Shown here: positions 18,425-28,238 of the stretch, piece by piece | Numbering within the stretch: position 1 is the stretch's first letter | Layout: each line of letters begins with the position of its first letter | Origin: JBCCDY01 sp039030555 | GTDB taxonomy: Bacteria; Bacteroidota; Bacteroidia; Cytophagales; Cyclobacteriaceae | Assembly (NCBI GenBank): GCA_039030555.1 | Contig: JBCCDY010000015.1 | Location: forward strand, 1 to 64,000 | Length of the DNA stretch: 64,000 nucleotides | Direction of reading: 5' to 3' | Position numbers and translations under genes: made by a program | Notes under the pieces: model-generated | What the model was told of the DNA's origin: nothing | What the model saw: the letters and a program-made list of their open reading frames with translations, nothing else | Database searches by the model: none

Positions 18425-19321
18425 GTGAAAAATACTTCAAATACCTTCTTCCTTTTTGCCATACCAGCACTGATCTGGGGCTCTACCTGGTTTGTGATCA
18501 AGTTTCAACTCGGTTCAGTAGATCCGTTGTATTCGGTGAGTTACCGGTTTGCATTAGGTGGAATTTTGCTAATGTTATATATTAAAAGTAAAGGGTTGAG
18601 TATAAAATTTTCTGGTAGAATACATTTTATGATGCTCACTCAGGGCGTTTTCCTTTTTGGCTTGAATTACTGGCTGGTGTACTTATCTGAGAAGTATCTC
18701 CCCAGTGGATTGGTAGCGGTAACATTTTCGACTTTGATCTTCATGAATATCATTTTTGGAACATTGTTCTTAAAGTCCCCTTTAAATAGGAAAGTAATTG
18801 TTGGAGCTCTTTTAGGTCTTGCAGGTACGGCTGTGATTTACAAACCCGAGATCGAAAGTTTTGGACTTGGACAGGATAATGTAAAAGGACTGCTACTTTG
18901 CCTTACAGGCGTCGTATTTGCCTCTTGGGGAAACATTGCATCTGCTCGAAACCAAAAGCTGAAAATTCCGGTGGTGCAGTCCAATGCTTTTGGAATGCTA
19001 TATGGGTCGTTATTCATGTTCTTAATTGCCCTGTTTACAGGTAAGACGATAAACTTCGATTTCTCTTTTTCATACCTATCTTCTCTGGCCTATCTATCCG
19101 TTTTTGGTTCCGTGATTGCTTTCGGTTCCTATGTTACTTTGATTGGTAAAGTAGGTGCGGACAAAGCTGCTTATGCGATACTGGTGATTCCGGTGGTGGC
19201 CCTGATCATATCTACCATTTTTGAAGGATATGAGCCTTCTCTTTATACTTTTTCTGGAGTAGCCTTAATATTGATAGGTAATCTACTGGCGCTTAGGGTT
19301 AAAAAAAGCAGATCGTCTTAA
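18425..19321 (+). CDS. EamA/DMT family transporter
   Basis: A 298-aa inner-membrane protein with ten predicted helices in two EamA repeats (about 8-140 and 152-292). The opening FAIPALIWGSTWFVIKFQLG is the classical EamA start, and the second repeat contains FGSVIAFGSYVTLIGKVGADKAA. The family exports metabolites or amino acids; the substrate is not predictable. The start is GTG at 18425; the codons after it give the normal N-terminus. It overlaps the convergent GNAT gene by four bases. Confidence 0.88.
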   Translation: MKNTSNTFFLFAIPALIWGSTWFVIKFQLGSVDPLYSVSYRFALGGILLMLYIKSKGLSIKFSGRIHFMMLTQGVFLFGLNYWLVYLSEKYLPSGLVAVTFSTLIFMNIIFGTLFLKSPLNRKVIVGALLGLAGTAVIYKPEIESFGLGQDNVKGLLLCLTGVVFASWGNIASARNQKLKIPVVQSNAFGMLYGSLFMFLIALFTGKTINFDFSFSYLSSLAYLSVFGSVIAFGSYVTLIGKVGADKAAYAILVIPVVALIISTIFEGYEPSLYTFSGVALILIGNLLALRVKKSRSS

Positions 19322-19767
19322 AGTTGCTTCTTCATTAGGTAGAGATCTATTCTTTTGGCCCAATGATCTTCTTCAATTCTAATCGTTTTAAATCCGAATT
19401 TGCTAAAGAAACCCTCGGCATACTGAGAAGTCCAGACTTCAACACTTTCAAGATTGGGGTGATTTATCTGAAGCTCCTCCAGGCAGTGCTTAACAATAGC
19501 CTTTCCCAATCCATGACCCTGAAGCTCAGGATTAAAAAAGAACCATGAAAGTCGACCAGTCCTTTCATCAGGAATATGATAGCCTCCTGAGCCAGCTATC
19601 TTAGAATTGTATTCCAATACACAATAAGTTCCCTGATGCTGATCAAGATATTCTTTTAGATCTTTTATTTCTGGTGGAGCAAAAAAACTGGGCGTATTCA
19701 GCCTGAAAATATCCAGCACTCTTGATAGATCTGAATTCCGGAAAGGTCTGATGTTGATAGATTTCAT
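19318..19767 (-). CDS. GNAT family N-acetyltransferase
   Basis: A 149-aa cytoplasmic acetyl-CoA-dependent transferase. It opens INIRPFRNSDLSRVLDIF, has the central beta strand IAGSGGYHI, and carries the acetyl-CoA binding loop PELQGHGLGKAIV (a QGxGxG-type signature), with a C-terminal GFKTIR. The acceptor is unknown. Its ATG overlaps by one base (TGATG) the stop of the upstream beta-propeller gene, so the two are likely in one transcript. Confidence 0.85.
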   Translation of the reverse strand: MKSINIRPFRNSDLSRVLDIFRLNTPSFFAPPEIKDLKEYLDQHQGTYCVLEYNSKIAGSGGYHIPDERTGRLSWFFFNPELQGHGLGKAIVKHCLEELQINHPNLESVEVWTSQYAEGFFSKFGFKTIRIEEDHWAKRIDLYLMKKQL

Positions 19768-21044
19768 CAGTTTTCAAGAATGTATTTTCTAATCATTGTT
19801 GGTTTGACCTTTTTTCTATTGAAATGCCCATCTTCATAATTACCCCACTGGCTATTGGAAATAAAATAGAAAACACCATCGTTTACAAAACCCTGAGTGG
19901 GTTCGTTAAGATATTTAGCATTCTGATCGATCACGTTCCAGCTTATAATTTCACCGAAACCTTGATCAAATACAAAATCTATAACCCTCATTGGTTTCGT
20001 TCCGTTCTGTGAAACGAGAAGGTGATTATCGGATAAGTAAATGCCATCAAAGCCTTTTTTTGAAAACTGATCAGGCATATTAATGGATAGTAATTCTTTC
20101 GATTTCAGATCCATTTTGTATAGACCACTCAGGTAATCGGAGACGATCAGAAAGCCTTTACTTTTATTTATAGTGAGTCCCTGTAGGTTAAAAGCTTCGT
20201 CGCTCAGATCAGCCCAGATAGTGAATTCAGATGTGCCGGACTTCAGTGAATAAATAATATTTTTAACGGCATCAGAAATCAAAACCTCTCCATTAGCGAG
20301 CAGGAAAAGATCCCCAAATGTATTTCCTTCCTGTATTTGAGCTTGTGTAATAATCTCGCGGGTTTCTATGTCGAACTGAAATACGGTTGAACGACCTTTC
20401 AGGGATTTATTATATCCTTCCATTTCACTAAGAGCGGCAGTACAGGCCCATAAGCTTCTGCTAGATTCATCATACTCCAGACCCATTACGGAATACATAT
20501 TCGGGACTTCTACGGAAGAGACCCATTCTTTGAATCCTGTTTTTGAGTCTCCAAAAAGGATTTTCCGGTCGTTAACACTTCCCAGAAACAGTTTATCCGA
20601 TCCTTCATCAAACGCAATGGACTCTATATGAGCAGGAGAGCCCACAGACTGGTAGATGGTGCTTTTCTCAACCACCTGTTTGAGCGTGCTTTTTAAAGTA
20701 TCAAACGACTCTGTTCTGGAAGATTCAGAAAGTAGATTTTCAAAGTCTTTATCGGCCTTGTAATCAACGGATGAGTTCATCTTGATCACCTCATTAAGCC
20801 ATAGTGCTGAGGAGTCTAATTTTCCAGTGAGGCTGTAAGCCGCTGCTAGATTATACGTTATGGTAGGGTGATATGGTCTGAGTTGGTTTGCATGTCTCGT
20901 TAACCGAAGAAACTCAGTATGATCTTCAGCTTCGTAAGCTGCTATACTTTCGGAAAATAAGATCTGTAATGATTTCTGGGCTTGTGAAAGGGTTGTTTGA
21001 GCTGTAAAAAGGACAAAAAGTAGTAATGCGATTATAGTTTTCAT
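19767..21044 (-). CDS. Exported SMP-30/gluconolactonase-like beta-propeller protein
   Basis: A 425-aa protein with a cleavable signal peptide (TIIALLLFVLFTAQTTLSQAQ). Residues about 22-110 look like TPR helices (PTITYNLAAAYSLTGKLDSSALWLNEVI). From about 125 on the sequence repeats beta-propeller-like blades (IESIAFDEGSDKLFLGSV, LLANGEVLISDAVKNIIYSL, DGIYLSDNHLLVSQNGTKP), resembling SMP-30/gluconolactonase-type propellers. Catalytic metal ligands were not identified with confidence, so enzyme activity is uncertain. It lies upstream of the GNAT gene and 38 nt downstream of the metalloprotease-like gene. Confidence 0.7.
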   Translation of the reverse strand: MKTIIALLLFVLFTAQTTLSQAQKSLQILFSESIAAYEAEDHTEFLRLTRHANQLRPYHPTITYNLAAAYSLTGKLDSSALWLNEVIKMNSSVDYKADKDFENLLSESSRTESFDTLKSTLKQVVEKSTIYQSVGSPAHIESIAFDEGSDKLFLGSVNDRKILFGDSKTGFKEWVSSVEVPNMYSVMGLEYDESSRSLWACTAALSEMEGYNKSLKGRSTVFQFDIETREIITQAQIQEGNTFGDLFLLANGEVLISDAVKNIIYSLKSGTSEFTIWADLSDEAFNLQGLTINKSKGFLIVSDYLSGLYKMDLKSKELLSINMPDQFSKKGFDGIYLSDNHLLVSQNGTKPMRVIDFVFDQGFGEIISWNVIDQNAKYLNEPTQGFVNDGVFYFISNSQWGNYEDGHFNRKKVKPTMIRKYILEN

Positions 21045-21082
21045 TACTTCAAGTATAGAAAACTAAGAATCTCATTTTCTCA

Positions 21083-21775
21083 CTACTTTCGGGTGATTTC
21101 TTCGACACCCTCAGAAGAAAGGTATAAACGGCGGATTTTCGATTTGTATTGTTCCGAAAGCTTTGGATGATTTAGTATAAACTCCTTTGTAGCTGTTATT
21201 TTATCGCTAAGCCCGTGCTGGATGGCATGAATATCTGCCCTAAGTTCGGTTGCTTTAATGTAATCTTCCGAAAGCAGGTATCCTATTCCCAGTTCAGTAA
21301 TGGAAAAAAAGTCTTTTTTATGATAGTCCAAGATATGTCCTAACTCATGGCCAATCCAACCAACCAAAACACTTTTCGGCAACGAAGCCATATGAACTAT
21401 GGTATCTTCGGACTGAAAGTGCTTTTTTATATTTATTACATAGCTTCTAAGCTTTTGTGTATTGAATAGAGAAGCTACCTTAGGCTGTGCCTGCATAAAA
21501 GAACCTTCAATTTGATCTTTAAATCGAAACTCAATTTTTACATTTTTCAGCTCTGGGAAATGGCTAAGAGCCTCAACTATTTCCTCTTTTAACTCAACAG
21601 GAATTGATTTATTATCAATCAACTCCGTTTTGGAATTTTTTGAAATTAATTCGTCGTCTTCAAGATCTAATGTCCAAAGTTGACCGATTAGATAAACCAT
21701 CAATCCGGCAAATAGAATCCCCAATGATGCCAAAATCCACTTTATCATTTTATATGCCGCCCGTTTAAAATTCAT
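21083..21775 (-). CDS. Membrane-anchored zinc metalloprotease-like protein (HELGH)
   Basis: A 230-aa protein with an N-terminal hydrophobic segment (IKWILASLGILFAGLMVYLIG) and a periplasmic or external domain. It carries an HExxH zinc motif, GWIGHELGHILDYH (about residues 146-159), followed ~30 residues on by ATELRADIHAIQHGL, where the Glu or Asp could be the third ligand, as in M48-like or related gluzincins. The family was not identified precisely. It precedes the beta-propeller gene on the same strand and is divergent from the amidohydrolase. Confidence 0.65.
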   Translation of the reverse strand: MNFKRAAYKMIKWILASLGILFAGLMVYLIGQLWTLDLEDDELISKNSKTELIDNKSIPVELKEEIVEALSHFPELKNVKIEFRFKDQIEGSFMQAQPKVASLFNTQKLRSYVINIKKHFQSEDTIVHMASLPKSVLVGWIGHELGHILDYHKKDFFSITELGIGYLLSEDYIKATELRADIHAIQHGLSDKITATKEFILNHPKLSEQYKSKIRRLYLSSEGVEEITRK

Positions 21776-21919
21776 TATTCTAAATAAACCGAAAAAAATT
21801 CTTAAATGTTCGGTAAGCCTTATCCAAAATCTTATTTCAGTTCTCTTCTTAATTGCTTAATTCCAGTTATATTCCTCTTGATCTGATAAATTCACTATTG
21901 AACCTAACCTTTAGTTTAT

Positions 21920-23512
21920 ATGAAATTCACTTGGCTTTCCCTTCTTTGGACTTTACTATTTTTTGCATGGAACCTACTCAGTGCTCAAATTCCCAATGCT
22001 CCCGATCGTAATGAGGGAGATGGTCCTTATGAAAAACTGATCATTAGAGGAGCAACCCTTATCAATGGAACAGGTTCACCAGCACTTGGACCTGTTGATA
22101 TTGTTATAGAAGGGAATAAAATCAGTCAGATAAAGGCGGTTGGATCTCCGGGTGTGGAGATTGATCCGGATAGTCGCCCGAAAGGTGAATCGGGTACCGA
22201 AGAGATTGATGCTGAAGGAAAATACGTTCTTCCCGGTTTCGTAGACTCACATGCACATATTGGAGGTAAATCACAGGGCACGCCAGCGGAATATGTATTC
22301 AAATTATGGATGGCTCATGGTATAACTACCATACGGGATCCATCTACAGGAAACGGGCTGGACTGGGTTTTGGATCATAAGAAGAAAAGTGCTCAGAATA
22401 AAATTATGGCACCAAGAATCTATGCTTATACCGCCTTTGGTCAGGATAAAGATAATGGAATCAGTTCACCGGAAGAGGCAAAAGCATGGGTTCAGAGTAA
22501 TGGAAAGAAAGGGGCCGATGGAATAAAATTTTTCGGAACAAGGCCTGATATTATGAAAGCTGCTTTGGAAGAAAACAGAAAGCTTGGACTTCGTTCAGCC
22601 TGCCACCATGCTCAGACCGATGTAGCGTGGTTAAACGTTTTGCAGACTGCTGAAATGGGTTTGACTTCTATGGAACACTGGTATGGTTTGCCAGAGGCTA
22701 TGTTTACAGATCGAACGATCCAGAACTACCCGCTGCACTACAACTACCTGAATGAACAGGATCGTTTTTCAGAGGCAGGGAGGTTATGGCAACAGGCAGC
22801 AGAGCCATACTCACAGAAATGGAATGAGGTTATGGATCGGTTAATTGAACTTGATTTTACCATCGATCCGACATTCAATATTTATGAGGCCAGCCGTGAT
22901 CTGATGAGGGCTAGAAGGGCTGAATGGCATGAAAAATATACACTTCCTTCACTATGGAAATTCTATGCACCAAGTAAAATTTCACATGGTTCGTACTGGC
23001 ATTATTGGGGAACGGAAGAGGAGGTTGACTGGAAAAAGAATTACAAACTCTGGATGACTTTTGTAAACGAGTATAAGAATAGGGGAGGCCGTGTAACCGC
23101 AGGCTCAGACTCAGGGTTTATCTATCAGCTCTATGGATTCGCTTATATCCGGGAATTGGAATTATTGAGAGAGGCAGGGTTTCATCCTCTGGAAGTAATA
23201 AGAGCGGCTACACTTAAAGGAGCAGAACTTCTAGGCAAGGAGGATGAAATTGGTAGTGTGGAGACCGGAAAGCTGGCTGATTTGATTATAATAGATGAAA
23301 ACCCGCTGCAAAATCTGAAGGTGCTTTACGGAACCGGAGCCATTAAACTGACTGAAGATAACGAGGTAGTAAGGGTAGGAGGGGTACGATATACGATTAA
23401 AGATGGTATTATCTATGATGCTAAAAAGCTTTTGAAAGACGTTGAAGAAATGGTGGAGAAAGCCAAAGAGGCTGAGGGTTTTGAAATTACTCAGCCCGGC
23501 CTAGATTATTGA
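21920..23512 (+). CDS. Secreted amidohydrolase family protein
   Basis: A 530-aa exported metal-dependent hydrolase with signal peptide (SLLWTLLFFAWNLLSAQ). The amidohydrolase superfamily pattern is complete: IDAEGKYVLPGFVDSHAHIGG with the HxH metal pair (about 115-117), the strand-5 and strand-6 histidines in SACHHAQTD and SMEHWYGLP, and the strand-8 Asp in TAGSDSGFIY. The C-terminal composite beta-sandwich has GSVETGKLADLIIIDENPL, typical of imidazolonepropionase/prolidase-like members. Substrate unknown. It is monocistronic and convergent with the DUF5777 gene. Confidence 0.85.
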   Translation: MKFTWLSLLWTLLFFAWNLLSAQIPNAPDRNEGDGPYEKLIIRGATLINGTGSPALGPVDIVIEGNKISQIKAVGSPGVEIDPDSRPKGESGTEEIDAEGKYVLPGFVDSHAHIGGKSQGTPAEYVFKLWMAHGITTIRDPSTGNGLDWVLDHKKKSAQNKIMAPRIYAYTAFGQDKDNGISSPEEAKAWVQSNGKKGADGIKFFGTRPDIMKAALEENRKLGLRSACHHAQTDVAWLNVLQTAEMGLTSMEHWYGLPEAMFTDRTIQNYPLHYNYLNEQDRFSEAGRLWQQAAEPYSQKWNEVMDRLIELDFTIDPTFNIYEASRDLMRARRAEWHEKYTLPSLWKFYAPSKISHGSYWHYWGTEEEVDWKKNYKLWMTFVNEYKNRGGRVTAGSDSGFIYQLYGFAYIRELELLREAGFHPLEVIRAATLKGAELLGKEDEIGSVETGKLADLIIIDENPLQNLKVLYGTGAIKLTEDNEVVRVGGVRYTIKDGIIYDAKKLLKDVEEMVEKAKEAEGFEITQPGLDY

Positions 23513-23544
23513 CTTTAATAGTTCTTATAATATCATAAATCAGA

Positions 23545-24447
23545 TTATTTAATATTCTTACCTCTTCCACCAAAAGGGAACGTTCTCTGAATATTGAATC
23601 CAAAACTAACGTCTCCATCTGCCCAGGACCCAAGCTCCCTGCTTAAGAAAACCCGCTCCGTCATTCCAAGAGCATTTGTAAAGACCAGTTGGAAAACGTG
23701 TCCACCTGTTTCGAACTCGACGCCGATAGCAAGAGGCTCTTCAAACATTTCCCTGAAATTCTCATCAAATATTCGATAATAATCGGCTAGCACTGCCATT
23801 CTTTTGGTGATTTGAACCCTTGTAGATAAACCAAGGGAAAATGTATCGTTACTTTCGGCTTCAAACTCCAGTGTGTTGTTGTGAGTATAGGTTGGAGCTA
23901 GCTGAAATGAAAAACGTTTGTTAAATTTTCTGGCGATCAACAACTGATGAGTGAAAAACAGACGATCTGCAAAACTAAGATCTACATCTTCTGCACCTAT
24001 AAAATCGGATGTTTGAACGGCAACATTGGCATTCCAAACCACACTGACTGGCATGTTTTTGGCGCCCGTGGATTGCCTTAGTAGTTTTAGCTTGCTATAC
24101 CCATCGTACACATCAATGGGAGCCCCACTTCTTCCAATACCCACAGCCCAGATGTCGTTAATTCCGTATTCAAAACCAATACGCACGTTGGCCTCATCAA
24201 GTCCATAAAAACTATCGAAACCGGTATTTAAATAACCAAACCGGTGCGTGATAATAAACAATAGCTCTTTTTTCGCTTGTATATCTACAGACTGAGTATT
24301 AATAACACGTGTACCCTTAAAAGTTCCGAACGTATAGTTGATTTCATCACTCGAATCGTCATCAAGTAATGAAAGGAGATCATCTTCCTGTGCGTCAGTA
24401 CAAAATGAAATAAACAGAGTTGCAATTAATAATAAGTGTTTTTTCAT
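23545..24447 (-). CDS. DUF5777 family beta-barrel protein
   Basis: A 300-aa exported protein with signal peptide (KKHLLLIATLFISFCTDAQ). An acidic stretch (LLSLLDDDSSDE) is followed by alternating strands ending in aromatic residues, consistent with an outer-membrane barrel. It has the DUF5777 hallmarks FKGTRVINTQSVDIQAKKEL and FIITHRFGYLNTGFDSFYGLDEANVRIGFEYG is a matching continuation in parts. Function is unknown. It is the last gene of the operon with the sensor/phosphatase, YceI and spondin genes (11 nt from the sensor stop), which suggests that it acts in the same envelope process. Confidence 0.8.
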   Translation of the reverse strand: MKKHLLLIATLFISFCTDAQEDDLLSLLDDDSSDEINYTFGTFKGTRVINTQSVDIQAKKELLFIITHRFGYLNTGFDSFYGLDEANVRIGFEYGINDIWAVGIGRSGAPIDVYDGYSKLKLLRQSTGAKNMPVSVVWNANVAVQTSDFIGAEDVDLSFADRLFFTHQLLIARKFNKRFSFQLAPTYTHNNTLEFEAESNDTFSLGLSTRVQITKRMAVLADYYRIFDENFREMFEEPLAIGVEFETGGHVFQLVFTNALGMTERVFLSRELGSWADGDVSFGFNIQRTFPFGGRGKNIK

Positions 24448-24457
24448 GGGTAAGCTG

Positions 24458-27400
24458 TTAAAATTCTACTGTGATAATTAAGATATCATCCGTTTGAGGA
24501 TGTGATGTTTTCCAATCAAAAAATTCTTTATCAAACGTATTTGCAATCTCCGGACATCCTTTTTGTGCGTGATCCATAATCAGATTTTTGAAATTCTTCA
24601 CCATGTATTTTCTGTTATCCTGACCACCAAACTGATCGGGGTAACCATCTGAAAATATGAAGACTTTATCACCTCTTTTTATATCTACTTTCTGGTCGGT
24701 GAATCGTCTATCCATTGTTTTAGAACTTCTTCCACCGATTGATATAGGATCTCCCTTATACTCAATGAGCTCTTCCCCTCTAACCAGTAAAAGTGGGCGC
24801 TTGGCACCCGTAAATATTAACTGCTCGCTTGGCTTGTGGTAGGAGCAGATGGCGACGTCCATACCATCTTTAGATTGACTTTTTTCATTTCCTTCAGACT
24901 GCTTAAGGGACTTATCAATTCCTTCATGCAGTGAATCAAGTAGTTTTGCAGGACCTATTTCGGGGTTATTGGAAACTATTTCGTTCAGCAGTGAATAGCC
25001 AATTAGTGACATAAATGCTCCGGGAACCCCATGGCCCGTGCAGTCTACCGCTGCAAAATAAACCCGGTCCTTTCCTTCGTGTATCCAATAAAAATCGCCA
25101 CTCACTATATCTCTGGGGCGGTAATATATGGAGTGGTTTTTGAAATAGGTATTTAAAAGATCAGACTGAGGAAGAATAGCATTCTGTATTCTTTTAGCAT
25201 AGTTTATACTACTTGTGATATTATCATTTTTGATCGTAATTTCTTTGTTCTGCTTTTCAATTTGCTCTTTCTGAGAAATTAGTTCTTCATTCTGTTCTGC
25301 TATTTCCCGCGTTCTTTCCTTAACTTTTCCTTCAAGTATCTCTTTTTCTTCCTTAAGCTTTTTGACCCGGTATCTTGAGTATGAAATACCCATTGCAATA
25401 ACTACTATCGTCGATAAGATGTAGAACCAAATGGTTTTCCAGAATGGAGGCGTAATTTCAAACTTGAAATTAGCTTCTAAAGCATTTTCAAAATTACCTG
25501 TGTTACTAACCTGAACTCTAAATTCGTAAGATCCGGGTGGAATACTGGAATATGTTGCAGAGCGGTTTTTGGTGTCAATCCAATCAATATCGTAACCCTG
25601 GATTATGTAACGATAATTCAGATTTTCCGGGTCTATGTACCAAAAACCAGTATAGTTTATCTTGAAATTATTCTCGTCGTAATTGAAGTTGTAGTTTCGT
25701 CCGTCAGAAACATTGAGGAGGTCATCAAAGATCTTGAGGGTTGTAATTAAAGGTATGGGCTGTTCCTGATGACTTACCAATCTTTTTGATAATGAAACTA
25801 TTCCATTCCCCGTTCCCAGATATATTTTTCCATGACCATCATTGGAAACGGAGTTAAGTCTTGGTGTAATATTTTTGAGACCGTATTGAGCACCAATAGA
25901 TACAATTTTTTGATCTTCAGAAGAATATATTTCAACTCCTTCATCGTGTGCCAGATAAACGAAACCATTTTCGTCGGATATTATGGAAGAAATACTGGTT
26001 TGAATTCTTTCATTAGCGAATTTGGCCTTTTCGAATTCATTATCCTTAAATTTATAAACACCTTCCTTCAGGGCGTTTAACCAAATGAACCCATTACTAT
26101 CTTCGGAGATACTATAAACGGCTTTAGCGTTCAAACCATTTTCTTCACTGTAGTTTTTGAATTTTCCATTTTCAAGAACAAAACAGCCGTTACCGTCGGT
26201 TGCAAACCAGACTCTATCTTTTGAATCCACAAAAATATCATAGATGTAATCAGATGTTAATCCGTTTTCTCTGTTGTAATTTTTGAACACAGGTTTTCCA
26301 TTGTCATCGAGAATAAGACTGGTAGCACCGCCTAAAGTTGAAAGCCAGATTTCACCATTGTATTCGCTGATGTTAAGGATATTTCCATTAACAATTTCTT
26401 CTGTGTATAGAGTATAAGATGATGGATTATCACTTTCAATTCGATACAAACCACTTCCGTAGGTACCAACCCAGACGTTTCCATTCTCATCAGCGAGAAC
26501 ACTTATAAAAGGAATATATTCGAGCTCAGAGAGCCTTTGCACAATCCCGTCATTTTTCTGATCCCTAACAGTCTGAAAAAGGCCATTCTCCGTTACATAC
26601 CATATGTTACCTTCTGTATCAATATCGAGGCTGAGAATATCCTGACCTGATACCTGACCTTCCAGAGATAAAAATTCAATTTCATTACCTATGGTTCTTT
26701 GAATTCCTGTTCTGCTAGAGACCCAGAGATTTTCAGAGCCGTCGATGAATAGATCAAGAACAGATCTATTGCCGAGACCATCATTAACTCCAAAGTTTTC
26801 CACAGCTTTGGTTTCCGGATCATAAGAGATTAGTCCATTTCTCTTGGTTCCTACCCACAACTGATTTTCTCCAGAAGAAATATCTGTAATGGTTCCGTAA
26901 TCCCATTCATCCATCAAAAATGGATATATGACTTCTAAAGTGCTAGGGTCTAAGCCAACAAGCCCTGCATCTTCCGTACCTAAAATAATAATATCATTAT
27001 TGAAAGGGGGTATATCTAATGAGCGAACAATATTATCGGGTAACCCATCTTCATAGTCAATGACTTCAATATGGATCATTGGTGAATCCAGCTTGCATAT
27101 AGCTACACCTCCATCAGATGCTGCCCAGATCTTTCCATCCTTGATTAAAATATCATAGATGTAAATATCAGGCATTCCCTCTTCTTCATCTACCCTGTAA
27201 AGTCTTTCGTTTACATAATAGTAGAGGCCATCGCCTCTTGTGGAATACCACATAATCCCCCGATCATCAAAGAGTATTTCTGATACAGGTTCTACCGCAG
27301 AGCCTTCATCTGGCTTAAACTGCACAATGTCATTGCCGTTGTAAGATGAAAGAGTCCCGTTTTCAAAACCTAACCATATCGTTTTAAGGCTATCCTGAGT

Positions 27401-27673
27401 TATAGCCGTGACAGATTTGCCGGAAAGACTATCCTTTTCAGATAAAATATGATAGTCTATTCCGTCGAATTTAATAACACCCTTATTTGTCCCTATCCAG
27501 AGAAAATTATCAACATCTTGATAAATAGTATTGACCTGGTACGGCTTTAACTCTGAAGCAATATCATAATCTTCAAAGTGAAGACTTTGACCATATAGAA
27601 CCCCACTTAGGCTTAATGAAAACGCAAACAATAAGCTTTTTAGATGTGAACTAAATGTAAAAGCTTTCCGCAT
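24458..27673 (-). CDS. Propeller-type sensor with SpoIIE/PP2C phosphatase output
   Basis: A 1071-aa transmembrane sensor. A signal peptide (1-28) leads into a large periplasmic part made of two-component-regulator-type propeller repeats (many WIGTNKGVIKFD-like blades, about 30-690) and a Y_Y_Y domain (about 690-770). Then come one membrane helix (FYILSTIVVIAMGISYSRY), a coiled coil (to ~850) and a SpoIIE/PP2C serine phosphatase. Its metal sites are visible: SGDFYW, AAVDCTGHGVPGAFMS, KDGMDVAI, FSDGYPDQFGG and QTDDILIIT. Most proteins with this ectodomain end in a histidine kinase, so a phosphatase output implies control of phospho-Ser/Thr partners. The gene overlaps the yceI stop by one base. 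Confidence 0.9.
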   Translation of the reverse strand: MRKAFTFSSHLKSLLFAFSLSLSGVLYGQSLHFEDYDIASELKPYQVNTIYQDVDNFLWIGTNKGVIKFDGIDYHILSEKDSLSGKSVTAITQDSLKTIWLGFENGTLSSYNGNDIVQFKPDEGSAVEPVSEILFDDRGIMWYSTRGDGLYYYVNERLYRVDEEEGMPDIYIYDILIKDGKIWAASDGGVAICKLDSPMIHIEVIDYEDGLPDNIVRSLDIPPFNNDIIILGTEDAGLVGLDPSTLEVIYPFLMDEWDYGTITDISSGENQLWVGTKRNGLISYDPETKAVENFGVNDGLGNRSVLDLFIDGSENLWVSSRTGIQRTIGNEIEFLSLEGQVSGQDILSLDIDTEGNIWYVTENGLFQTVRDQKNDGIVQRLSELEYIPFISVLADENGNVWVGTYGSGLYRIESDNPSSYTLYTEEIVNGNILNISEYNGEIWLSTLGGATSLILDDNGKPVFKNYNRENGLTSDYIYDIFVDSKDRVWFATDGNGCFVLENGKFKNYSEENGLNAKAVYSISEDSNGFIWLNALKEGVYKFKDNEFEKAKFANERIQTSISSIISDENGFVYLAHDEGVEIYSSEDQKIVSIGAQYGLKNITPRLNSVSNDGHGKIYLGTGNGIVSLSKRLVSHQEQPIPLITTLKIFDDLLNVSDGRNYNFNYDENNFKINYTGFWYIDPENLNYRYIIQGYDIDWIDTKNRSATYSSIPPGSYEFRVQVSNTGNFENALEANFKFEITPPFWKTIWFYILSTIVVIAMGISYSRYRVKKLKEEKEILEGKVKERTREIAEQNEELISQKEQIEKQNKEITIKNDNITSSINYAKRIQNAILPQSDLLNTYFKNHSIYYRPRDIVSGDFYWIHEGKDRVYFAAVDCTGHGVPGAFMSLIGYSLLNEIVSNNPEIGPAKLLDSLHEGIDKSLKQSEGNEKSQSKDGMDVAICSYHKPSEQLIFTGAKRPLLLVRGEELIEYKGDPISIGGRSSKTMDRRFTDQKVDIKRGDKVFIFSDGYPDQFGGQDNRKYMVKNFKNLIMDHAQKGCPEIANTFDKEFFDWKTSHPQTDDILIITVEF

Positions 27674-28227
27674 CAGAATTCTTCTTCTTCCAGAACTGCA
27701 GAAATGGTTACATCAATCTCTGTAGCTATTTTCTGGTTAACAATTTTCGGAATAGTAATATCATGTTCAATCAGCGGCACCAAAAAGTTGCTGCTCAGCT
27801 CAATCTTATTGCCATTAATTTTAATCTTACTCTTTATTATTCTGTTTTGAGTTACACCATGAACTTTCAGGTCTCCTTTTGCCCTAACGGTGTGATTTCC
27901 GTCTGAGTCGTAGTCTATTTTTTCAATGATCTTTCCTGAAAATGAAGCTTTTGGATACTCACCGGATTCCATATAGTTTTCATTGAAATGTTGCTTTTGG
28001 AGCGCGCTGTTAAAGCCTTCGAAAGAACTGATGTTTATGGAAAAAGCAAACCGCCCGGAAAGGGGATCTATAACACCTTTTAAATTATCAGAAGATGCTT
28101 CAATAACTTCAAGAGGAGCGTCTGAGCTGAAATCAATACTTCCCTCAGTCGATTTGAACCGACCCTGCCCAAGAGCACTTGATAAAGTTAAGGTAAATAG
28201 TAAGAAAGTTAGGATTGGGTATTTCAT
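27673..28227 (-). CDS. YceI family protein (paralog 1)
   Basis: A 184-aa exported protein with signal peptide (PILTFLLFTLTLSSALGQG). It shows the YceI lipocalin-like pattern: GSIDFSSDAPLEVIEASSD near the N-terminus, GRFAFSINISSFEGFNSALQKQHF, the NYMESGEYPKASFSG turn and DLKVHGVTQNRIIKSKI. YceI proteins bind long isoprenoid chains such as quinone precursors in a beta-barrel pocket. Its stop overlaps the sensor start (TGATG). A close paralog lies at 30607-31161, and both have the same neighbours, spondin/lamin-tail lipoproteins. Confidence 0.9.
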   Translation of the reverse strand: MKYPILTFLLFTLTLSSALGQGRFKSTEGSIDFSSDAPLEVIEASSDNLKGVIDPLSGRFAFSINISSFEGFNSALQKQHFNENYMESGEYPKASFSGKIIEKIDYDSDGNHTVRAKGDLKVHGVTQNRIIKSKIKINGNKIELSSNFLVPLIEHDITIPKIVNQKIATEIDVTISAVLEEEEF

Positions 28228-28238
28228 ATCGTAATTAA

